DNA from: Orthonyx spaldingii
Lineage: Eukaryota > Chordata > Aves > Passeriformes > Orthonychidae
Assembly (NCBI GenBank): GCA_013397795.1
Contig: VZTJ01004298.1
Location: forward strand, 269,861-333,860
Reading direction: 5' to 3'
Length of the DNA stretch: 64,000 bases
The notes under the pieces were generated by a model. That model searched no databases. It was not told where the DNA came from and saw only the letters and a list, made by a program, of their open reading frames with translations. Shown here one piece after another: positions 57,119 to 64,000 of the stretch; position 1 is the first letter of the stretch; every line of letters starts with the position of its first letter. A program made the position numbers and the translations under genes.

Positions 57119-57410
57119 ATCCTGACACTTGACTGTCTTGTCTATTTCCTCCCAATTAAACCAATGACAGCTCTGTGGCCTGAAGAAGCCAAACCCATGT
57201 CCCTTACCGTCAGGTCTGCAAGAATTCTGCCCACAACCACATTTCATGAAACACAAAGGTTTAAACAAGCAATCAATTTGTTACTATTTACTGTAGACTG
57301 TCCTAAATACTCCAAGTCCTCCGGCTAGATTTTTGTAGTGATGTTAGAGCAAGAAAAATAAATTTCTTGGAAATTGCTCGAAGCTATTTTAGCCAAGAAG
57401 CCAAGGATTT
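57119..57410. promoter_or_regulatory. Weak AT-rich candidate element
   Basis: AGGTTTAAACAAGC, AATCAATTTG, TTACTATTTAC and AAAATAAATTTC words between 57255 and 57410. Site density is low to moderate. Confidence 0.25.
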
Positions 57411-58195
57411 ACAGACACGTACAGATCCCTGCCATTTCCATTCCCATTGCTGTTAGCAGCATCATGCAGCTGTCCTGCTGTCCATTCACATAAAATGAGA
57501 AATTAGGAAAACAATTAGCCCATACTGCAGCTGGGAAAACTGAGACTCAGCAGATCAAGGTGCCTTCTCACCCACACTGGAAGAGTTGTTAGAAGCACTC
57601 AGGCACAACCAGGCATCAGCTGGGACAAGGACACACAGGCATCACAGCCAGTAGTTCTGGGCTCTGAAGACAATCACCCAGATTTGCTCAGCGAGAGAGA
57701 AAACCCAGGCAGAAGGAGGAAGGTGGGAAGGAAAGACAGGAAAGAAGACAAGCCCAGTTTGCAAGGCCACATGCAGACTGAGTTGTTCGGTATTCCCAGA
57801 TGAGCAACCATCTTACTGATGCACACAGCTTCCCTGGGTGAGTGGTGTCAGAGCCCACATGCATCCCGGGCCAGCTGCACAGGGCAGGCGGGTCAGTGCA
57901 ATGTTCTCACACCAAAGAACTGTCCCTTGCCCAAGCCTGGCTATCTCTGTACAGGGCCCATCTCCTTTGTTCCAGGGAATTTATCTAACCATGGGAAGTT
58001 CATATGCATTTCATCTCTCAGCTCCAACAGCTCATCACCCTGATATACTCCTGACAGATGCCATCACACACAGCTAACCAAGCTGCTCTTTCCAGCCTTG
58101 TCTCTTGAGATGGGCACTGCTGCACTCTTTCCTCATCTGCCCCTGTTGCCATCATCTTTTCTGTGCCTTGCACAGTATTTCCCTGCCTTTATGTG
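57411..58195. other. Non-coding background
   Basis: GC-moderate unique sequence containing a possible MIR relic, listed separately. Frames on the + strand at 57819-58077 overlap each other and show no domain. Confidence 0.45.
57515..57605 (+). repeat. Probable ancient MIR/CORE-SINE relic
   Basis: Ordered matches to the MIR core: CCATACTGCAGCTGGGAAAA against CCATTTTACAGATGAGGAAA, then CTGAGACTCAG against CTGAGGCACAG, then an AAG...CTT...C spacing consistent with AAGTAACTTGCCC. It is diverged but follows the order of the consensus over about 60 bp, as expected for an old amniote SINE copy. Confidence 0.4.
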
Positions 58196-58350
58196 AAATA
58201 ACAACTAAAATATATATTAAAAAGAAGGAAAGCAAACAAAAAATTAGACCACTCCTCCCAAAACCAAAACCCACAAACAAAAAACCCAAAAAAACTTGAA
58301 TCCTGCCCCCCCCACCAAAAAACAACAAAACAACATAAACAAACTTGACA
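58196..58350. repeat. A/C-rich simple-sequence tract
   Basis: Long low-complexity stretch of AAAAC, CCAAAA and AACAAAAC units with a C-run in the middle. Similar sequence occurs at 60880-60925, and its complement at 53.5 kb. Probably slippage-derived simple sequence. Confidence 0.6.
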
Positions 58351-58849
58351 CAAAGCAGGAGGTCTGAATTCCAGCACCTTTCTAAACCTTTTCAACAGTA
58401 TTTACACTAAAAGAAGCTATAGCTTTTAAGTTATTTGATACAAAACGCCACCATGAAGAGAGCCAGAGTGCTCTGGGCTGGCCACACAAGAGCAGTGGCA
58501 GTTTTGGGCGTCAGCACCCTCATGCTGTTTTCGCAGCTCATTCCAGGTACATGCTTGCACCAATGGCGGGAAACACCAGAACCCAACCAGTACTTGGGCA
58601 CCTCTGGATAAGCATTACCTTACTAAGCCCAGGCCAGAACACCCTCATGTACATCTCTGCTCTCCTTGCAGCCTCTCCAGCAGCCTCAGGGAAGAAGGCT
58701 GACACAAATGGATGAAGAACTGGCCAAGCCAGAGTGACAGTGCAATCACACCATCATCATTAAGGTGATAATCTATGGCCAGCTGCTGCTCAGACACCCC
58801 TCCTATCAACAGCTGGCCACTGACCTCACACAACTTCACAAGTTTTTTT
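58351..58849. other. Non-coding background
   Basis: Contains the perfect 12-bp palindrome AAGCTATAGCTT (58414-58425). Otherwise unique sequence without recognised features. Confidence 0.45.
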
Positions 58850-58960
58850 TTTCAAATATTATTTCAGATATTTCCATCCCTTTAAAGCCACTCCTGCTCA
58901 TAGCTAAGTAGGTAATTTGCTGTTCCCACCTGCTATATAAATTGATTAATCACAGGCAAA
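58850..58960. promoter_or_regulatory. Short candidate CNE with TATATAAA and TGATTAATCA
   Basis: CAAATATTATTTCAG, GGTAATTTGC, TATATAAA (58934-58941) and the perfect 10-bp palindrome TGATTAATCA (58943-58952) lie within 110 bp. The TATA-like word is not followed by an exon-like or CpG-rich segment, so an enhancer reading is preferred over a promoter. Confidence 0.3.
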
Positions 58961-59654
58961 CAGAAGGCTGGTTCCCATGCTGAGGAGGAAGAAAATCTGT
59001 ATCAACCGCTCTTTGTGACACTTGGGTTTCAAAAAGCTTCCACCAAAGCTAATACCTCTGGCCGGTGCTCCAGCTCCAAATTTAACTTTCCTTGGGCCAA
59101 AAGGGAATAATCTTTCAGAAAGCTTTTAAACTCCCTTAAAATCACAGCACAAAGAACAGAAAGATGACTTTCTTTATCTCAGCCTAATGCAATAAACATT
59201 CCATCAGGCACACAGGGCTACACAGATGGTTCCCGAAGGGAATGGACCATCTTTCAAGGGCCAGTTGCAAAGTGACACCATCACTTTGTCACTCCAGCCT
59301 CCCACTTAAGACAGAGTTGGAAGTTCTTCATAAAGCAGCATTCTGCAGATGGCAACGTTTACATATGATGTATATCACCTTTAGGGAACCTCAGAGGTTG
59401 TACAGCATTAAGGATGTCCCTGGCACTGCCATCCATCACAGGATCAAAGGGAGAAAGTTACAAAGGAACCCTCCCTGGTGGTGGGGCAGTCCAACTCTGT
59501 ACTTTGCCAAGAGGCATGGAAAACTCTCCCAGCACTCAGCGAGCCCACGGATTGTCAGGACAAGCCCTGAAAGCAGCAGCAGTGTCCTCCCCACTTCAAA
59601 CAGAATGACTTCACCAATACAGACTACTCATCTACTCCTCACAGTAGAAGAAGA

Positions 59655-59696
59655 GCCTTCCTCTTGTCAAAGAACTCTCTTCGACAAGAGGAGGGC
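59655..59696. repeat. Inverted repeat, 14-bp arms, 14-nt loop
   Basis: GCCTTCCTCTTGTC (59655-59668) pairs with GACAAGAGGAGGGC (59683-59696): 13 Watson-Crick pairs and one G-T pair. The stem does not extend further, so it is too short for a typical microRNA precursor. An inverted repeat of this size may occur by chance about once in a window this long. Confidence 0.8.
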
Positions 59697-60879
59697 ACAT
59701 CCCTTACCTGATAGCTGCTGTGCCAATTCTCTCAGCTGAGAAGCTGAGGAAGTGCTGTTTTCTGACCCCTGGAACTGTGTGCAACTGTCAGACACCCACA
59801 GGAGACCCTGTCAGTGGAGGCTTGGGGTCAACGGCTCCCCAGCCCAAGAGCACTGGGGTGAGACAAGGAACCTGCAGTTGGTCACTGCCCAGCAGGGCCC
59901 TAAACAAAGCTGTATCCCTGCAGAATTCCATGAGAGCTTTGAGTCAGTGCAGGTGCCTGGCCAACCACCGTGACATACAGAGCCACGAACCTGTGCCAGC
60001 AGGTTCCTCCTTTGGCACCAAACCTGCAAGGTGCTGCCAGTTTTGCTAAAGACAGGAGCCAGTGACAGGCTCTCACATCCTCAGAGAAAGATGAAGACAC
60101 TTTTCTTCCTCCCCAGGCACTACATACCCAAGCTGACTGATATCCAATTCCTTTGAAGCATTTCTGCTGAAAACTTCCATTTTATTACACACGCACACCC
60201 CCATCCACACCCACTGGGGACAGCAGAACACCTCTACAGGCCAGTTAGGGTTGGACAGCCCCAGCTCAGTGGAAATGCTTCCAGCTGTTAAGCACCGCTC
60301 ATGGATAACACACAGCTTGCTCAAGGCATGACTCATAGTAGTTGATGGCCATGTGAGGGTTAGCATGACAGCAAGGTTGGGGATAGCTGCTGCAGAGCAG
60401 CACAATGCCATGGTTCATGGAACTTGTCTGAAGGAGAACGTTGGCAGTGCCAGTCACACACCATGGCAGCAACAGGCAAGGCAGAAGACTCACCTGGCAT
60501 CTGCATGCAAGGATTACACAATCAGACACACGCAAACTGGAGCAGACAGTGGGCCTCCTGTTCACTGGCGCCCCTAAATCATGCACTACCTTTCTCCTAG
60601 GTCTGACTAGTTCTGAAGTAAAGCTTGACAATTAAGGACTAAAACGCAATCTGTCATGAGTAGCAGTACAGCTGGTCCATATAAGAAGAGACAGGTTATA
60701 AACCTGGCTAAGCTCACTTTCCTACCTTACTCCCACAAAAGCTACTTATCCCAAGGCAGCAACATTCACCTCCTCTGTCTGCCATCAGATAATACCTCGT
60801 TCTTTAAGTTCCAATACAGCCTCTTCCTCTCCCAGCTCCTTGTTCTGCCTTCCCTCCTTGCACTCAGCCTGTGCAGTAA

Positions 60880-60925
60880 AAAAAAAAAACAAACCACCAA
60901 AACCCCAAAACAACAACCCACAATA
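60880..60925. repeat. A-run with C/A-rich simple sequence
   Basis: A run of about 12 A residues followed by CAAACCACC and AAACAAC-type units. Low-complexity DNA similar in composition to 58.2-58.35 kb. Confidence 0.65.
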
Positions 60926-62299
60926 ATCTTTCCATCCCTCCTGCAAGCATGTGTTTATCTCTTTATTTTTAAATGTTACAGCTTCCCAACATCTGTCTCT
61001 GTGTGGTATAATCTTACTGATGAAATATTTCATGTTTTCCTTGAGCCTTCATCAATATGTCTCTGTGTTATCAGCTTAGCAGATAGAGGCACAGAAGGAA
61101 TAACCTCAGCTTACCTGGGTGATTTCTTCTTAACTATATACTTAATATACTCCAGGACAAGAATTGCAATTATTTTAGCAATGTAACATGATATCTCTCT
61201 GTAGCAAACTAAATTCTCCCCTCTAACATCACGTATGTCCTACTGCACTGCAATCTTCCCCTTGGATTCTCCAAGTTGTTCTCACTGAAAACTAGTATTT
61301 CCAACCTCATTTCATACAGACTGAACAGCTCAGGGAGACACTGGGGCCACCAGAAAAGCTACCTGCCTAGCCAGGAGTTTCACCTCCTTTTCCCATACTA
61401 GACCCCACTGGTACTGTTGATCTCCACAGCCTTTATCCAGGTGACTGTTCCTTAAGTTCCTAAAGAACTGCCACCAAGACATCCCTGGGATTTCCAACCT
61501 GCTGCAATGCCTACAGTGCACATGCCCCAAAACCCCATCACCTTTCCCACTTCATGTTTTGGAGGTTCCTCTCTTCTCCATGCAAGTAAACACTTCAGTG
61601 ATTATAAAAGGTTTCCTTAACACTATCTCACCACTATGCAATCCAGCTGCCAAAAGCCTTCCTTCCATTTTGGCACAGCTGGGTTTTGTGTTACCCCTCC
61701 GATGTAACCACAGGTACTTGATCATGATATGAGCCATCATCACCCCCCTGTGACTAAAAAGAGGCAGGTATACATCTCACCTTTACCACTTGGTTGTTTC
61801 TAAAACACAGAAACACTCCTCTGCACCCAAAAAAGCCCTGATCTGAGCAACACTGTGAGTCTCATTTACTGAGCCCTAAGGCAGGTACCAGCCCAGCGCA
61901 CAGCCTGCAGCCACAAAGCATCTGGGCAAGGAAAAGCCACTCTTTGTATCAGCTCAACAGAGGTTTCGGCCAAGTCACCAACATGCCTGTCACCTGATTC
62001 TAACTCCCAGCCTCGGCCTTGCACTCAGCATAGAAGGAAATTCAAGTATCACCAAGTACTTGAAAGTACTGTAAGGAGGAGGTATGCTTAGCAGAAGCAG
62101 CATTCCAACACAGGCCAGCCCACCTGTCTGCACCTCCATGGACATTCACCATGTCCCCCCCACGCCTGCCAGCATGGGGGTCCAGCACCAGCCCCTGCCC
62201 TGAGGAGCAGGTCCAGGGGTGTGTGGGCAATGCTGCTGTGGGGAACCCCAGGTGCAGAGGCGGCATGAACTGAGCCCAGCGCGCCACAGCTTAGCCCAA

Positions 62300-62830
62300 C
62301 ACATCAGGGAATGAGAGTTCAGATGAAGGGTATTTGCTGTATGTTAGGGCATGTTGGGGGGAGGGGTTTTATTTATTTGGTTTATAATCCTATCTGAATA
62401 AAGGTAAACACATAGGGATTATAAATGAAATAAATCTGAATCAGGATAGAATGGGGGTGGGAGAAAAAAAAAATCTCAAGAGGGTCAGGAGATAATGAAG
62501 ATTATACCTCAATATTGGGATTATGATGTTAGTTCTTTATTTCAATAAAACTGGATAGAGATCTTTTATATCAGGGACAGAGCTTAGCTGTAAGGACAAA
62601 GTAATCTTCTGGGAATTATGCACACAAGCCCAACATCATTTTTATTGGATGGCTGATGAACTGGAAAACTCTAGGATAGCCTGGTTTTAATTTGTAATCT
62701 TAATTTTCATATAAATCGGTACAGTTGGAGGAAGGGGGGCAGATGTAGAGGGACTCTGATGCTATGCTAATATTGCAGCATTAAGACAGCACATGCATTA
62801 GGCTACAACTGTAACTCATCTACTATCTGA
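62300..62830. promoter_or_regulatory. Strong, long candidate CNE with OTX/PITX-type sites
   Basis: More than 500 bp of AT-rich DNA. TTTATAATCC (62381-62390) and GGATTATAAA (62416-62425) form a perfect 10-bp inverted repeat that carries two TAATCC sites; a third GGATTA lies at 62518-62523. TAATCC is the K50 homeodomain target (OTX, CRX, PITX, GSC). GGTAAACAC (forkhead), GATAATG, TTTTAATTTGTAATC and TTAATTTTC words follow. A G-rich patch occurs at 62350-62366. All frames are closed. Confidence 0.5.
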
Positions 62831-64000
62831 TCCTGTCTTTCTGTCTATCCATCTGTGTTCTATCTTCACATCCATCCATCTATCTATCTATCTATCATTT
62901 CCCCACCAAAAAATCTCAACAATGACCCAAGAGCAGAAGAGACTCAGTGTAACATTTGATCCACCAAAGTCCATCCACAATACACCTACAAACCTCTCAC
63001 TTATTACCATCCAGGTCAAATTCCTGGCCTCTGAGATATGGGGACTCCCACCTACAGCTTCTCCGAGCGTTCACTTAACCCAACTATGACACTGGTGAAA
63101 TGGATCATCTAGCTCCCCCACATCTGGCATTTAGTCTCTGCCTCCCCAATCCACTAGAAATTGTTTGGCAACTCTGCTTTTTATTCTGCAGAGTTCAGTT
63201 CTTTTTCCTGTCTCCATCACCTCTTTCTTCAGCAACGAGAGAGGGAAACACAAGTGAGACTGGCCTGTGACAGACCAGTTGTGGGTCCAAGAACAGAGCA
63301 CTGGCCTCCCCAGCAGCTCTGCTGCACAGGGATTGCACACACATAGAGCAACAACTTCCCTAACAGTGCCGAGCTGCACAGCCATCAGCAGTGACTGACT
63401 GCCCTGGAATTGATTTATTCCATCACGAACATGCGGTTCACACAAGTACTGGATTGCAGTAGCCATTCCCTGTATTTCTCTACCTTCCTGCTAAGTACCA
63501 AACCTACAGCACTGATGGAACAGCTGCTTTCATAAAGGCAGCAATAACCAAAGGAGCCCCCAGAATTCCGCAGCACCTGAGCATTAAAACAAGATTTCCA
63601 GGGGGAAAACTGAAATGCCAAAAAGATTTCTATTTCCTTATGCAGATATCCTGCAACCTTAGCCTTTAAAATACAGCCTATTGGTGCTGAGACAGAGAAA
63701 AAAAGAAACACCAAACTTCTCCTTCCACTTCCCAATAGGCAGCGACTGTGAAACACAGAATGGGCAAAGCCAGTTTTTACAGCCTGCTTGATAACAAAAT
63801 GGTGAGTGAAGAACAGAGGAGAGTCTGATCAACTCGTACATAATCTTTAAGAGCAAGTTTCTTTATTTTATCCCAGTCAGTTATGCCTTGAATCAATTCC
63901 CACTTGAACCTTTGTTTCCAAGATGACACAGTGACATGCTGGCAGAAATACTTTGGGAGCAAGTAGGACAAAAGGCTTGTTTGCCTCCCCCTGTTCCTCC
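62831..64000. other. Non-coding background
   Basis: Unique sequence with one ATCT microsatellite, listed separately. Frames at 63131-63466 and 63415-63756 (-) show no domain. No gene recognised before the window ends. Confidence 0.45.
62869..62896. repeat. (ATCC)2(ATCT)4 tetranucleotide microsatellite
   Basis: Compound tetranucleotide array at the right edge of the long island, preceded by degenerate CTATCCATCTG units from about 62843. Confidence 0.85.

Larger units (their letters stand above)
58961..62299. other. Non-coding background
   Basis: About 3.3 kb of GC-moderate unique sequence. The longest open frame in the window (60656-61186 +, 176 codons) runs through an A-run and C/A-rich simple sequence and has no domain. 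A 165-codon frame at 59242-59739 (+) is likewise unrecognised. A weak AT-rich patch lies at 61115-61200. Confidence 0.45.

Noticed and set aside
59242..59739. 165-codon + strand frame
   Set aside because: No recognisable motif, low-complexity serine/threonine/proline content, and a 14-bp inverted repeat inside it.
60656..61186. Longest open frame (176 codons, + strand)
   Set aside because: It runs through an A-run and C/A-rich simple sequence, has no domain or signal, and is overlapped by an antisense frame. Expected by chance in 64 kb.

Overview
The window reads as vertebrate non-coding DNA, most likely from a bird. It has interspersed CA/TG-rich sequence, strong CpG depletion, short microsatellites and homopolymers, and two short N gaps typical of a draft assembly. 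It also has almost no recognisable transposable elements over 64 kb, which fits the repeat-poor genomes of birds better than mammals. A crocodilian or turtle source is not excluded. No protein-coding gene can be supported. The longest open frames are about 176 codons or less, overlap one another on both strands, lack recognisable domains and often run through simple sequence. I saw no rRNA, tRNA, known microRNA, CRISPR array, insertion sequence or prokaryote-type feature.

The layout alternates between two kinds of sequence. The background is moderately GC-rich and rich in CCCAG, CACAG and CTGC words. Set into it, every 1-4 kb, are sharply bounded AT-rich islands of about 100-500 bp, dense in TAAT/ATTA homeodomain cores, octamers, E-boxes, forkhead, SOX and PBX/MEIS-like words. 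That texture is typical of conserved non-coding elements around developmental transcription-factor genes. The clearest islands are at about 0.9-1.3, 6.05-6.3, 14.2, 20.3-20.6, 21.6, 25.5-25.7, 27.2-27.5, 29.5-29.7, 41.6-41.8, 42.4-43.1, 44.4-44.9, 45.2-45.4, 46.15-46.4, 49.2-49.5, 52.65-52.9, 54.0-54.3 and 62.3-62.8 kb. Their conservation cannot be seen from one sequence, so they are called as candidates.

The most specific signals are: a near-consensus RE1/NRSF silencer site (52868-52884); a ZEB-type bipartite CACCTG/CAGGTG site (49858-49878); a perfect 7+3+7 steroid-receptor-like palindrome (46246-46262); a two-copy 10-bp T-box-like tandem (35411-35430); a cluster of three OTX/PITX-type TAATCC sites in inverted and repeated order (62381-62523); a paired CATATG E-box palindrome (54268-54295); and two distant islands sharing a PBX-MEIS-like decamer next to AATTA. 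A CTCF-like site lies just left of the 49.2 kb island.

Taken together, the window is best read as part of a regulatory desert, or a very large intron, of a developmental and possibly neural regulator. A C-over-G excess on the + strand would fit transcription from the - strand, but it was only estimated by hand. The target gene lies outside the window and I do not name it.
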